Of a stretch of 64,000 nt of DNA, positions 55,092-64,000 are shown piece by piece. The notes under the pieces are model-generated. The model saw only the letters and a list, made by a program, of their open reading frames with translations. It searched no databases and was not told the origin of the DNA. The stretch is from Oceanobacter kriegii DSM 6294 (GTDB lineage Bacteria > Pseudomonadota > Gammaproteobacteria > Pseudomonadales > Oceanobacteraceae). The position numbers and the translations under genes are program-made. Numbering within the stretch: the stretch's first letter is position 1; every line of letters starts with the position of its first letter. Location: positions 62,001 through 126,000 of the forward strand of contig NZ_AUGV01000016.1 in the NCBI RefSeq assembly GCF_000422845.1, in the 5' to 3' direction.

Positions 55092-55556
55092 TTAAAGCTC
55101 GTTACCGTTCCAGTCATAGGTCGTGCTGTCGACAACGCGGGTCCGATTGCCGATGGAATCGGCCACCAGATTGCCATCACCGGCTTGTACGTTGGCCGGG
55201 GTGGCCGTCAGTTGCACACATTGGCTGATGGTGCCACTGCTGCAGGTACTGGCAGCGATGGTGTATCGGGTAGTGCCACCGTCAACAATGGTTGTGGTGG
55301 CTGCGCTGTAACCCAGATCGGAAAGGTCCGTTGTGTAACTCAATTGATCGCTGTAATAGCGCTCCTGAGCCTGCAGAATACTCATCATTTCCTGCTGAGC
55401 GTCCGAGCGGATGCTACGGATGATATAGTTCTGATACTGGGGAATGGCAATAAACGCCAGAATGCCAATGATGGCGACCACCACCATCAGCTCAATCAAG
55501 GTGAAACCCTGGTTTTTACGAACAGAGCGCTGCGCGCAAAAACGTGAGATAGCCAT
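55092..55556 (-). CDS. pilE: Type IV minor pilin PilE-like
   Basis: 154 residues. A 17-residue basic leader ends in Gly before [28 protein letters not shown], the type III signal with Glu5 for PilD. Two C-terminal cysteines ([11 protein letters not shown]) are closely spaced. It is the last gene of the minor-pilin operon, as pilE is in Pseudomonas. Minor pilins prime pilus assembly and carry PilY1 to the tip. Confidence 0.85.
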   Translation of the reverse strand: MAISRFCAQRSVRKNQGFTLIELMVVVAIIGILAFIAIPQYQNYIIRSIRSDAQQEMMSILQAQERYYSDQLSYTTDLSDLGYSAATTTIVDGGTTRYTIAASTCSSGTISQCVQLTATPANVQAGDGNLVADSIGNRTRVVDSTTYDWNGNEL

Positions 55557-55558
55557 GA

Positions 55559-56476
55559 TTACAAACTCCCTGATAGCGGACGGTTAGGTAAGAAAATGGT
55601 GGTTTCCAGAATTTGCCGTGGCACACGGTCATCGAACACCAGAGGGTCAGCATCCAACAAAACGTAGCTTCTGTCACCTGTTACCTGGGCAGCATCACTG
55701 AAAGCCCGGGCCAGAATAGCAATGCGTACGGCAGTCACATCGGGCAAGTATTCAATATCACTGTTGGTCGGAGCGGTTTCACCAGATTGCGCCGTTGTAA
55801 CGCTTGCCGGGGCCAGAGTATCGGCGCCTACGTATTGGGTAGCACTATTGCCGGCACCGGGGGCGGTATAGAGTACTTGCATTGACTCAATACCAGAGGC
55901 AATCGTTTGAACGGTGCCAATGATGGTGCCGGTCGATTCACGGTAGGTCGCACACCGGAGCCAGTCGTCGTAGTCATCGCCAATGTTGAGGTTGCCGTCT
56001 GCGTCCGCATCTGCTTCCACCCAAAATACGTCTACAAGGTACTCCTCGTCGATGCCTGCGGGGATTGCCGCACCTGAACAGCTCTGCTGGGACCAGTCAG
56101 TGCCGCCGTTATCGACGTAGAAACGACGGATAGCAATACGGTCACCGCTGCGTGTGCCGGCCAGATCTTCGTATACACAGTCTGCATTGGATGCCGGTGG
56201 TACAAAGTTCTCGGTACAGCGTTCGGCAATACCCGGCGCGGTTTCAAAGAAAATATCGCCGACGTAACCGGCGTGACGGATCTGGTCTGTTAGCCAGGAC
56301 ATGCTGAAACGGGCGTTTTCCTGCGCCTGTGATAGGCCGTCCAGACGGTTGCTGGCCCGGTTGGAGCCAATCATCAATTGCATCACGACGAGGCCAACGA
56401 TGATCGAGATTACCCCGGCGATCATCAATTCAACCAGTGTCATACCTCGTTGTTTTTGCAGGCCGGTACTGTACAT
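55559..56476 (-). CDS. pilW: Type IV minor pilin PilW-like
   Basis: 305 residues from the ATG at 56476 (upstream in-frame codons overlap pilV poorly). The leader [11 protein letters not shown] precedes [26 protein letters not shown]. The large C-terminal domain ([40 protein letters not shown]) is like PilW. 2 nt before pilE. Confidence 0.88.
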   Translation of the reverse strand: MYSTGLQKQRGMTLVELMIAGVISIIVGLVVMQLMIGSNRASNRLDGLSQAQENARFSMSWLTDQIRHAGYVGDIFFETAPGIAERCTENFVPPASNADCVYEDLAGTRSGDRIAIRRFYVDNGGTDWSQQSCSGAAIPAGIDEEYLVDVFWVEADADADGNLNIGDDYDDWLRCATYRESTGTIIGTVQTIASGIESMQVLYTAPGAGNSATQYVGADTLAPASVTTAQSGETAPTNSDIEYLPDVTAVRIAILARAFSDAAQVTGDRSYVLLDADPLVFDDRVPRQILETTIFLPNRPLSGSL

Positions 56477-56489
56477 AAGGCGCCTTGTA

Positions 56490-57107
56490 TTAATCACTGA
56501 TGATGTTGAATTCGGAGACAATGGTGAGTCGGCGCTCGACGATGTCTTCATCGTTGTTGTAGACCGACTGCCCCTGATTGTTGGTACCGCCAGTTCTGGC
56601 ATCCCAGCTCAGGGTGATTTGAACATTATCCAGATTGGTACCCGCTGAGCCGATATCCTGATCGACATCGACACGCAGCAATGGGTTGGCCAGGTAGTCG
56701 GCACTGCCTGAACGAGTAAAGTCGGCGTCGATATCATTGGCGCCTGACGGACAGGCTACGTCCCACAGATCGAAGGTCGCCATTTCGGTTGCGGTGCATT
56801 GCTGTGCGTCGACGCTGCTGCTGCCGGTGTGGTAATTGGCGCATCTTCGGGTAGGAGCAGCTGAGCAATCGACGTTGCCGCCGTTGGTGTGGTAGTTGGC
56901 TAGACCGTCGGTGTTGGCTCTGATGCGATTGGTGATGTCGCTGACCATTTGCACGGCAATGGCCCGACCTGAGGAGTCTTGTACTGAACGATCCGACTCC
57001 AGCATCAGGGCCATCAGTCCCACCAGACCAATGGTGGTGATGGCAACGGTGACCATGATTTCAATCAGGCTGAAACCACCTTGCGGATTTCCGGATGGAG
57101 CTGTCAT
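56490..57107 (-). CDS. pilV: Type IV minor pilin PilV-like
   Basis: 205 residues. Leader MTAPSGNPQGG then FSLIEIMVTVAITTIGLVGLMALML. An internal near-repeat, NYHTNGGNVDCSA and NYHTGSSSVDAQQC, lies in the head domain. PilV connects PilX/W with the major-pilin-like subunits in the tip complex. 13 nt before pilW. Confidence 0.87.
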   Translation of the reverse strand: MTAPSGNPQGGFSLIEIMVTVAITTIGLVGLMALMLESDRSVQDSSGRAIAVQMVSDITNRIRANTDGLANYHTNGGNVDCSAAPTRRCANYHTGSSSVDAQQCTATEMATFDLWDVACPSGANDIDADFTRSGSADYLANPLLRVDVDQDIGSAGTNLDNVQITLSWDARTGGTNNQGQSVYNNDEDIVERRLTIVSEFNIISD

Positions 57108-57112
57108 GGTAA

Positions 57113-57604
57113 TTAACTCTCTGAGCGGACGATTTGTCCGACCATACTGATGGTGTAGGTGTAATCACGGGTGCCGGAGCTATTGTCCTGCGAGGTGGTC
57201 AGTGAGCCAGTGGCTGTTGCTCTGCCTAATGAATCAAACCCGAAAGTGTTGGGAGTGCCCGACTGCGAGTCGAAATTGACACTGACGTTGGCTTCATCCG
57301 ATAGCCGATATTGTCTCAGGTTGACGGTTTGGCCTGATTCATAGACTCGCCAACCGTTGTCCCAGGTGGTATTGCCGGCGATAAATACGGTGACGGAGTT
57401 GGAGATGGCGTGGTTGCGGGCGAACTGCAAGTCCGACATTAACTGTCGCCCGATGGCTTCGGCCTGGCGATTGTTGTAGTAATTGCTCATGGCGGGAGCG
57501 CCTACTGCCGCCAGGATACCCAGCACAGCAATGGTGACCATGAGTTCAATCAGGGTAAACCCGCGCTGGCGCGCGGGTTGTCTTGTTGCAGTTACAGCAT
57601 CCAT
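57113..57604 (-). CDS. fimT: GspH/FimT-type minor pseudopilin
   Basis: 163 residues. Leader MDAVTATRQPARQRG then [30 protein letters not shown]. The head has the GspH/FimT pattern LMSDLQFARNHAISNSVTVFIAG...WDNGWRVY. Named fimT by family; FimU is an alternative. The start abuts the pilY1 stop. Confidence 0.82.
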   Translation of the reverse strand: MDAVTATRQPARQRGFTLIELMVTIAVLGILAAVGAPAMSNYYNNRQAEAIGRQLMSDLQFARNHAISNSVTVFIAGNTTWDNGWRVYESGQTVNLRQYRLSDEANVSVNFDSQSGTPNTFGFDSLGRATATGSLTTSQDNSSGTRDYTYTISMVGQIVRSES

Positions 57605-60600
57605 TTATTGCAGTTCTCGCCAAAATGTCCTGGTGACCTTTTCACCGCTATCCGGTGCTTCTACGGTTTCAAGGCCGAAGGTGATGATCTCTGAAATATC
57701 CGTATAGGTTGAGCCGTTCTGGTTGTTGTCAGACTCTTCCTCTTCATCGCCGTTACCACCGTTATCTGAATCAGATTCTGTGGAGTTCTCAGCGTAATCG
57801 GCATCGTAACATGCCCCTGTGACGCTATCGCAAGTCACTTCCTGACGAATCACAACCGGCGTATCCACAATGCCTGGCATGCCCGAGGCAATGATGTCGA
57901 TTTCGGGCTCCAGAACCCCTGCGTTATAAACCAGGCGGAAGCGGTAGACGGTGCTCTCGCCAATGTCCGGTTCACAACCAGAACGCGCGGATGTAGCTTC
58001 CGGCTTGTAGCTGGTGACGTAGCTGTAGCCGTCCATGGTGATGGCATCTGACAACACTTTTTCGCCACTTTCGGTCAGCTTGTAGTAGGCGCCAGCCCGT
58101 TGTTGTGCCAGCGTGCTGGAGCCTGTGTTGGTCAGGTCCGCCAAATCGCTTTTCTGCAAATTTGGATAGCTGTCAGGCACCGTGGTGGTGTCAAAGTCGT
58201 TGATAAAGTAGATGTTATCGACCGTGGTGGTGTTCAACGGGTGGGCCCGATAACCGGAGCCGATCACCAGCTGATAACGTCCCTGGGTAAACTCAATGGT
58301 TTGGCCATTGGATTCAGTCTCGAAGGTGCCTTCATCAATGTAGGACACATCCAGCGAGCTGAAGAAGCGGACATTGCTGATTTCCGTGTTGTCAGAGCCC
58401 AGATTAGCAACGACACCGCCTTTCGCGAAAGTGGAAGGCGATGAGGAATCGTCATCGGTTTGAGCCAGGTCAAAGCGCCAGATTCGACCACCGAGATCGG
58501 CGGCATAGAGGATGTCGATATCACGGTCACCATCATAGTCCACCGGCACAATGTCATTGGCGAAGCCACTGGTCATCTCACCAAGATTCAGGTCGGCGCC
58601 GGTTTTGGATGCTTTCCAGAGTAATTCGCCAGTGATGGGGTCAACCATATAGATGGCATTGCCCATGGAGTGGTCTGTCCGCTGGTTGTATTCGTCTTCA
58701 GCTTCATCGTAGCCACCGCCAAATACCAGTACGTCTTTCTCCTGACCATTCCAGAGGATCGTGATAGGAGTCATTTCTGACCAGCTCTGACCCAGCTCTT
58801 CAAAGTTGTCGTCGCCACCGGAAATCTGCCAGGCGAGTTTGGGTTCGTCGCGATCGGAAACATCCAGTGCATAGTAATTGCGGCCACCTCGACGCATTCC
58901 GACATACAGCAATGCAACCTCGCTTGAATCAATGAAGTCATTGTTGTTTTCGTCAATGTGGTAGTACGAAATACGTCCATCCAGACCGTAGGTTTTACTG
59001 GTGTCTTTCTGGTAATACGCCAGTGCACTGGACATCAGGTCTTTGGGCAGAAACGCGAAGCGCTCTTTCGGATCATCTTCATTGGTATCAAAGGCATGCA
59101 AATAGCCAGAGTTGGTACCGACAAACATGGTGGTATCCGGCAGCGTATCGCCCGCATTGGTGGTCATGGAGCCGTAAGTCAGCAACAGCGGACGGCTGTG
59201 CAGAGGATCTTCAATCTCTGTGCGGGCCGCAGCATTATTGGCTGAATCTGTGTCATAGCCGGACAGCCAATACAGGGCTTCCGTTTGCTGGGTCACGCTA
59301 AGGGCGTTAAAGGCCCCGAGGGTGGCGAGCGCTGTGTTTTCCGGAGTAATACGGTTACCGGAGTCTGTCAGGTTGTTACTCAACAGGTTGGTCACAATCA
59401 AGCGCTCATCCGGGTCAGTCAGACGACGTGCGGCACCGCCGAGTGTCACGTTTTCACCATCCGGTGCATCTTCATCGAGAGTCCAGTAACTACGCGCGTT
59501 GTCTGCGAAGTAACCAGTGGTTTCATCAACCGCCAGGTCGTTATTCACATCACGAATTTCGGTAGACACATCCAGACGATAGCGCTTGATATTACCTGTC
59601 CAGCCGCCGGTTGCTGATGGACTGAATACGGAGTAGTACAGCTGATCCAGGTGCTCGAGGTTGTTGAAAGCGTTTACGGTTACTGCCGGTGCCGCAAAGG
59701 TACCGGAGCTTTCGGTGATGTTATTGAATACGCTGGTCAGGGCCTGGCGCAAACTGTCTGCGTCTGAACCAGAACCTGCAACGCCGCCACCGTAGGTCGC
59801 CATGTCACTCAAGCGTTCTTCGTAACTACCACCGATAAAGCCGCCAATGGTATGCACATAAATTGGTTGGTCCCCGTCAAAACTTTCTGAGGCATCGCCG
59901 TGGTAGAGCGAGTAGGCCAACTCTTCAGCGCAGCCGCCATGGCCCGAGCAATTGGCACTGAAGTCGCTGTCATTGGGGAAGTCAGCGCTGGGCAATTGGG
60001 CCAGTAAATTGCGGATTTCCGTATTGGCACCGTTGTCTCCATTGGGCTCACCGTCCGTGAAAACAACAATGTGGTTGGATTGGCACTCGTCGGTGATCGG
60101 TGAAACATAAGTGTTACCGTTGAATACATCATCCAGGTTCAGGTATTCCTCACAGACCAAACCTTCTGTGCTATCACTGTCGCTATCATCGCTGTCGCCA
60201 CCACTGCCGTTGCCCTCGGTAGGCACCAGAATGGTTGTGGTGGTCAGTGATTGATATTCAGACTGGTTAACGCCCTGGTAGCGCAGAGTGCGTCTCAGGT
60301 TTCTTGGAAGATCGTCCCAGCTACGATAGCTGTCGCTACCGAAGTCAAACAAAGAGGTCCAGTAGCCAGTATCGAGGTAATCGACGAACCAGGGCACTGA
60401 GCCTTGACCATAATCTGCTCTACCGATGTTGTTTTGCTGCAAAATGTAATACGCGTTGTCGTCGGTTACCTGCTGATATTCATAGCTCCAACGCCAGCCA
60501 TTGCGCACCCAGCGGCCTTCCCAATAGACGATTCGCAGGTCGTCATAGTCTTTCCAGGAATTCTGGTCGTCTGTCAGATAGTAGTAGGGAATGTATGCAG

Positions 60601-61183
60601 ACCAGCCATTTCTGATCAGAGAGTACCACCAGCTCTCCGGGTCCAGAACGGATACAGTCTCCTCAGTGGTGCCGCCGTCGGAATCATCGTCATCGTCGTC
60701 TTCCTGACTCCATACCATACAAAGGTTCGAATAGTCGGTGGTGGTGCTACCGTAATCCCGCGCAGCACCGCGGTAATAGGAGGACATTTCATACAGTGCT
60801 TCGGTAAGTGGTGTGCCACCGTTGGCCGTATAGTCATACAGAATTTCACGAACCATTGCCCGAACACCGGTATTTTCGATGGGCAGTAATGGGCTGCTCA
60901 GGCGTCCACCCTCGGAATTCTCATTGAACCGGCCAATCGCAATGTTGATACCGCTGGTATTGGTAATAACATCGGCGGCAACTTGCTGAACAACGGCCAG
61001 GCGGGTGGTTGATTCACCGTTGTTATAGGTTTGGTACCCCATACTGCCGGAGGTATCCATCAGGAAGATAACGTTTGGCGTCGTGTTGTCATTGTTCGAG
61101 ACATAAATCTCAGTATCGTCGGCCATCACGAGGGCATTATGAAAAAGACCGAGCGCGGTCAGTAGTAGCCAGTAAATACGCAT
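57605..61183 (-). CDS. pilY1: Pilus tip adhesin/mechanosensor PilY1
   Basis: 1192 residues. Signal peptide (LLLTALGLFHNALVMA), then a von Willebrand A-like domain with the MIDAS motif DTSGS (VIFLMDTSGSMGYQTYN) and HIVVFTDGEPNGDNG. It is interrupted by an aromatic/Asp-rich stretch (about 165-340). The C-terminal half is the PilY1 beta-propeller with calcium-binding loops (DENNNDFIDSSE, DYDGDRDIDILYAADLGG). A Ser/Asp/Gly-rich low-complexity patch lies near the C-terminus. PilY1 sits at the pilus tip and mediates adhesion, surface sensing and retraction control. Confidence 0.94.
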   Translation of the reverse strand: MRIYWLLLTALGLFHNALVMADDTEIYVSNNDNTTPNVIFLMDTSGSMGYQTYNNGESTTRLAVVQQVAADVITNTSGINIAIGRFNENSEGGRLSSPLLPIENTGVRAMVREILYDYTANGGTPLTEALYEMSSYYRGAARDYGSTTTDYSNLCMVWSQEDDDDDDSDGGTTEETVSVLDPESWWYSLIRNGWSAYIPYYYLTDDQNSWKDYDDLRIVYWEGRWVRNGWRWSYEYQQVTDDNAYYILQQNNIGRADYGQGSVPWFVDYLDTGYWTSLFDFGSDSYRSWDDLPRNLRRTLRYQGVNQSEYQSLTTTTILVPTEGNGSGGDSDDSDSDSTEGLVCEEYLNLDDVFNGNTYVSPITDECQSNHIVVFTDGEPNGDNGANTEIRNLLAQLPSADFPNDSDFSANCSGHGGCAEELAYSLYHGDASESFDGDQPIYVHTIGGFIGGSYEERLSDMATYGGGVAGSGSDADSLRQALTSVFNNITESSGTFAAPAVTVNAFNNLEHLDQLYYSVFSPSATGGWTGNIKRYRLDVSTEIRDVNNDLAVDETTGYFADNARSYWTLDEDAPDGENVTLGGAARRLTDPDERLIVTNLLSNNLTDSGNRITPENTALATLGAFNALSVTQQTEALYWLSGYDTDSANNAAARTEIEDPLHSRPLLLTYGSMTTNAGDTLPDTTMFVGTNSGYLHAFDTNEDDPKERFAFLPKDLMSSALAYYQKDTSKTYGLDGRISYYHIDENNNDFIDSSEVALLYVGMRRGGRNYYALDVSDRDEPKLAWQISGGDDNFEELGQSWSEMTPITILWNGQEKDVLVFGGGYDEAEDEYNQRTDHSMGNAIYMVDPITGELLWKASKTGADLNLGEMTSGFANDIVPVDYDGDRDIDILYAADLGGRIWRFDLAQTDDDSSSPSTFAKGGVVANLGSDNTEISNVRFFSSLDVSYIDEGTFETESNGQTIEFTQGRYQLVIGSGYRAHPLNTTTVDNIYFINDFDTTTVPDSYPNLQKSDLADLTNTGSSTLAQQRAGAYYKLTESGEKVLSDAITMDGYSYVTSYKPEATSARSGCEPDIGESTVYRFRLVYNAGVLEPEIDIIASGMPGIVDTPVVIRQEVTCDSVTGACYDADYAENSTESDSDNGGNGDEEEESDNNQNGSTYTDISEIITFGLETVEAPDSGEKVTRTFWRELQ

Positions 61184-61194
61184 CCCGGTTCTCC

Positions 61195-61533
61195 TTAGTA
61201 TTCGTCGCTGGCGTAGCCGCCAAAGTTGATGTAATCGATGCTGTTATCTTCACGGTCAACACCGATGAAAATCAGTTCCTGGTTGCGCCGCAGGTACAGT
61301 TCGGTGGCCCGGCTCAGGTCGATATTTGACTGACGTTCCTGAAACAGGGTGTCCGCATCGACCGAAAACCGTTCAGTCGCACAGTCGTCGCACAGACGCG
61401 CAGTCAGGGCTGAGCGAGAAAATGTCACCAGATCGGTACCCGGGATGTAGTAGGCAATGTGGCGGTTGAGCGTTTCGGCCTGAAGTGGTGAAAAGCCAAT
61501 CAACATGGCGGCAGTCACTAGCAGTTGTTTCAT
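61195..61533 (-). CDS. Uncharacterised secreted protein of the minor-pilin operon
   Basis: 112 residues with a signal peptide (LLVTAAMLIGFSPLQA). The mature part has RLCDDCATERFSVDADTLFQ, ELYLRRNQELIFIGVDREDNSIDYINF and a CxxC. Not recognised. Located between pilX and pilY1 (11 and 9 nt gaps), so it is probably made with them. Position and size recall PilY2, but no motif proves it. Confidence 0.6.
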   Translation of the reverse strand: MKQLLVTAAMLIGFSPLQAETLNRHIAYYIPGTDLVTFSRSALTARLCDDCATERFSVDADTLFQERQSNIDLSRATELYLRRNQELIFIGVDREDNSIDYINFGGYASDEY

Positions 61534-61542
61534 GGTTATTCC

Positions 61543-62109
61543 TCAGTTCTGGGCCGCGCCTTCGATCAGTACACCCAACTGTACTGATGATGCGATATTG
61601 CCTGAATTATCAACGGCGGTACTGGTCATGTAGAACGGGTTCAGAGATGACGTGGACGCTGAATTGCCTTTGTTGCATCGCAAGCAGGCACTTTTAGTAT
61701 TGCCCTGGGTGGCATCGGATACCTGATCGTTGGCATACGCAATGGTCACGGTGACGCCACCGACGGATTTGAGCTTGCCGATGGATGGGCGGTCCCAGTT
61801 CGGGTACTGATCAAAGGCATTGATGTGTGCTGAATCGTCGCCGGATTGCATCAGCGCTGACACTGGTCGGGTTTCGCTACGCTGCAGGGAATTGAACGCG
61901 GTTTCCAGATAGCTGTCTGCGGCAACATAGGTTTCCTGCTTGACCTTCATATTGGTCACCATGCGCACCTGCAGGGTGCTTTGCTGCATTGCCACAGTAG
62001 CGGCAACGGTGATGGCGGTCAGTGCACCGAGGCTGACGATTAGAGCCGAGCCGCGTTGCCGGTTGGGCCTGGCGCTTGAGCGATTCGGGTTGCGTAGGAA
62101 ACGTCTCAT
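61543..62109 (-). CDS. pilX: Type IV minor pilin PilX-like
   Basis: 188 residues from the ATG at 62109. A basic leader (NRSSARPNRQRG) precedes SALIVSLGALTAITVAATVAMQQ, a PilX_N-type helix in which Glu5 is not present. The head has two cysteines in SACLRCNKGN. PilX couples the minor pilins to PilY1. Separated from the upstream pseudopilin gene by 116 bp. Confidence 0.8.
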   Translation of the reverse strand: MRRFLRNPNRSSARPNRQRGSALIVSLGALTAITVAATVAMQQSTLQVRMVTNMKVKQETYVAADSYLETAFNSLQRSETRPVSALMQSGDDSAHINAFDQYPNWDRPSIGKLKSVGGVTVTIAYANDQVSDATQGNTKSACLRCNKGNSASTSSLNPFYMTSTAVDNSGNIASSVQLGVLIEGAAQN

Positions 62110-62160
62110 AATGGAATCCGGGAATTGGTACCTGTTAGCCAGAATACCCTTGTGCAGGCA

Positions 62161-62191
62161 AGGAACCACCGGATTAAGACCAGTGGTTCCT
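62161..62191. repeat. Hairpin between the pseudopilin gene and pilX
   Basis: AGGAACCAC and GTGGTTCCT form a 9-bp stem with a 13-nt loop in the 116-bp gap. No T tract on the minus strand, so it may stabilise or process the transcript rather than end it. Confidence 0.55.
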
Positions 62192-62225
62192 GAGCGGGGA
62201 TAAGCGGCCGGCCGAGTGTTATTTT

Positions 62226-62816
62226 TTAGAAACAGGTCACATCCTGGTTGTTTGGTAGCTCTGGTAAGCCGGAATCGTCGGTGTCACGACCCTCTCTTAC
62301 ACGGCCCTGACGGGACACGATCAGTACCTTGCCATGTTGGCGGCCACGGGTGTCGGTGTAGCAGTATTGAAAGCTGCCATTGAATCCTCCGGCAAAGCCC
62401 CTTGGGTCAAAGGAGAAAGCGGTGCGTGGGTAATTTCTGAAAACGTTGGCTTTGGCGGCCGGAATCGTTCGGAGCACGGATTCCCCCGAGTCCAGACGGC
62501 GGTTGCGGTTGAAATCCAGAAACAAGGTCAGCGGATTGCGCCATTGGGTTTTGCAGCGATTACTTGTGTCCAGTGGGCACAGGGTATGTGGAATGCGAGT
62601 GTGGATGGATTGATGGCGGGCATCGTTAATGGCACTGGTCAGTGCGCGTATTTCGGCTCTGGCTTCGGCGTTCTGAATCATGCCGTTCATGCCCGGCACC
62701 GCCCAAAACGACAATATGCCAAGCACGGCCATGACGACCATTAACTCCATCAGGGTAAAGCCCGCTGATGTATAGAGCCCCATATTCCGTGGGCACAACG
62801 TTGCATTCCTTCGCAT
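62226..62816 (-). CDS. fimU: GspH/FimU-type minor pseudopilin
   Basis: 196 residues from the ATG at 62816 (AAGGAGG upstream). Leader ends MGLYTSAG before FTLMELMVVMAVLGILSFWAVPGMN. GspH pattern in INDARHQSIHTRIPHTLCPL and FLDFNRNRRLDSGESVLRTI; four cysteines. FimU-like by size and place at the head of the operon; FimT is an alternative name. Confidence 0.8.
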   Translation of the reverse strand: MRRNATLCPRNMGLYTSAGFTLMELMVVMAVLGILSFWAVPGMNGMIQNAEARAEIRALTSAINDARHQSIHTRIPHTLCPLDTSNRCKTQWRNPLTLFLDFNRNRRLDSGESVLRTIPAAKANVFRNYPRTAFSFDPRGFAGGFNGSFQYCYTDTRGRQHGKVLIVSRQGRVREGRDTDDSGLPELPNNQDVTCF

Positions 62817-62969
62817 AAACGTCCTCCTTGACGTATCGAAAGTGAGTATCTGTCTGTCGCCGCACATCCGTTGCGGCTTTTGCATGGGCGCGCTCCCAAA
62901 TGTAAGGAGGTTCAGGGCCCTTGCTTGGTCCCTAGATTACCGATCTTTTGCATTGTGCACATGACCCGC

Positions 62970-63015
62970 GAGTATGAGTTTTGAAAATAAAAACTCATAC
63001 TCCAGAGTGAGTTTT
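62970..63015. repeat. Overlapping inverted repeats in the pilR-fimU gap
   Basis: GAGTATGAGTTTT (62970-62982) pairs perfectly with AAAACTCATACTC (62990-63002). The middle arm can instead pair with TGAGTTTT (63008-63015), so two hairpins exclude each other. They lie about 155-200 bp upstream of the first pilin gene. Confidence 0.7.
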
Positions 63016-63021
63016 GAGGCC

Positions 63022-63046
63022 GCAAACGCCGTATTGCGGCGTTTGC
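63022..63046. terminator. Hairpin after pilR
   Basis: GCAAACGCCG-TATTG-CGGCGTTTGC is a perfect 10-bp stem 65 bp past the pilR stop. It lacks a clear T tract on the minus strand, so a terminator role is tentative. Confidence 0.5.
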
Positions 63047-63110
63047 TTGCGGGTGGCGAGAGAAAGAACTGGCGTGTTAAACAGGGTAAGGCTGGTGAAA
63101 AGCGAGCGAG

Positions 63111-64000
63111 TTACTCGATATCCAGTTTCTTGCAGCGGTATCTGAGTGCCCGGAAACTGATGCCGAGCTTTTCGGCGGCGGCGGTTTTATTCCAGCGAGT
63201 GGCATCCAGTGCCTGGGTAATGGCACGGCGCTCAATGTTCTCGAGGTAGCCTTCGAGATTGTTGGTTTCGATGCGTTCGTCTTCCGGCGGATACAGTGCG
63301 CCGGAATCGGTTTGGTCGTCACCGGGTTGGTTGATGGCTTGCTTGAGGTCCAGGTCGGCCAGTTCAATCTGGTCGGATTCCGCCATGGTGACCGCGCGCT
63401 GAAGAATGTTCTCCAGCTCACGCACGTTGCCCGGGTAGCCATAGCCCAGCAGGGCTTTCATGGCGCTGTCGCTGACGGACGTGGCGGGCATGCCCCATTC
63501 CTCGCTGTACTTGCGGACAAAGTGTTTAACCAGCGTAGGAATGTCGTCCGGACGTTGGCTTAGGCGCGGAACATCAATTTGAATCACGTTAAGGCGGAAG
63601 AACAAATCCTGACGGAAAGTCTCTGCTTCTACCATCTCCTCCAGGTTTTTGTGGCTGGCACTGAGAATGCGAATGTTGATGTTTTCTTCATGCTCGGAGC
63701 CAACCGCCCGGATGGCCTTTTCCTGAATGGCCCGCAGCAACTTGGCTTGCATATCCAGCGGCAGTTCCGCCACTTCGTCGAGGAACAGGGTGCCACCTTC
63801 GGCGGCCTTGAAGAAACCATCCTTGTCAGAACCTGCGCCGGTGAACGCACCTTTCTTGTGGCCAAAAAATTCGCTTTCCATCAGGTCTTTGGGGATGGCG
63901 CCACAGTTGACGGCAATAAAGGGTTCTTCGGCGCGGGAGCTTTGATGGTGAATCAGGCGAGCGACCAGCTCCTTACCGGTACCGGACTCACCAAAAATAA
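63111..64000 (-). CDS. pilR: Sigma-54 response regulator PilR, C-terminal part (cut by window edge)
   Basis: About 296 residues are visible from the window end to the stop at 63111. They include Walker [10 protein letters not shown], the sigma-54 contact loop [15 protein letters not shown], Walker [14 protein letters not shown], and a C-terminal Fis-type HTH ([27 protein letters not shown]). Followed by the minor-pilin operon on the same strand, which identifies it as PilR, the activator of pilA with the PilS kinase. The receiver domain is outside the window. Confidence 0.88.
   Translation of the reverse strand, partial: IFGESGTGKELVARLIHHQSSRAEEPFIAVNCGAIPKDLMESEFFGHKKGAFTGAGSDKDGFFKAAEGGTLFLDEVAELPLDMQAKLLRAIQEKAIRAVGSEHEENINIRILSASHKNLEEMVEAETFRQDLFFRLNVIQIDVPRLSQRPDDIPTLVKHFVRKYSEEWGMPATSVSDSAMKALLGYGYPGNVRELENILQRAVTMAESDQIELADLDLKQAINQPGDDQTDSGALYPPEDERIETNNLEGYLENIERRAITQALDATRWNKTAAAEKLGISFRALRYRCKKLDIE

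Overview
The window is chromosomal DNA of a gammaproteobacterium. Gene content and order (minCDE, proA-nadD-rsfS-rlmH-mrdA-rodA-mltB-rlpA, dacA-ybeD-lipB-lipA, rplU-rpmA-obgE-proB, rpsT-murJ-ribF-ileS-lspA-fkpB-ispH next to type IV pilus minor pilins and pilR) match the Pseudomonadales/Oceanospirillales side of the class. DUF2788, DUF3549, DUF4404, a PA3496-like protein and a CcoM-like peptide point the same way. A marine Oceanospirillales-type organism is my inference; no rRNA or tRNA gene is present to place it. No prophage, integron, CRISPR array or transposase gene was seen.

Layout. 1-5.6 kb: the 5' part of a chemoreceptor gene, a prolyl-hydroxylase-like oxygenase, an M42-like peptidase, a parvulin, and hopJ-minC-minD-minE. 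5.7-9.9 kb: SOS-regulated dinB, a PAP2 phosphatase overlapping a GT4 glycosyltransferase, and two uncharacterised genes. 10-17.3 kb: an LhgO-like oxidase, small conserved unknowns, a CBS protein, a GAF/Fis-HTH regulator without an AAA+ domain, a second GT4 enzyme, and a CcoM-like peptide behind two ANR/FNR boxes. 17.4-25 kb: the elongasome and ribosome-silencing operon on the minus strand. 25-28.9 kb: two tandem membrane proteins with degenerate GGDEF domains, a coiled-coil membrane protein, DUF3549 and YchJ. 29-34.1 kb: remnants of small genes, an unknown exported protein and two alkaline phosphatases behind a candidate Pho box. 34.7-38.8 kb: dacA-ybeD-lipB-lipA, ydcH-like and trxC. 38.9-46.7 kb: dsbD, ispB, rplU-rpmA-obgE-proB, kdsA. 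46.8-55 kb: rpsT, murJ, ribF-ileS-lspA-fkpB-ispH. 55-64 kb: a minor-pilin/PilY1 operon and the 3' part of pilR.

The most notable signal is a family of five short dispersed elements: three of 265 bp, one of 313 bp and one of 153 bp, in both orientations. They have about 19-20 bp terminal inverted repeats flanked by TA, and carry no gene. Their internal stems change in sequence between copies but keep base pairing, while two loop cores stay conserved. This looks like a MITE family whose folded form is under selection. Two oppositely oriented copies (near 16.5 and 34.3 kb) lie where the conserved rlpA-dacA neighbourhood is broken. Inverting the DNA between them restores the gene order of Pseudomonas, so these elements probably mediated an 18 kb inversion.

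A second theme is phosphate. The two GT4 genes and the phosphatase pair each have a Pho-box-like direct repeat upstream. One GT4 gene overlaps a PAP2 phosphatase gene, which would fit diacylglycerol release plus glycosylation (lipid remodelling under phosphate limitation). This is a hypothesis only.
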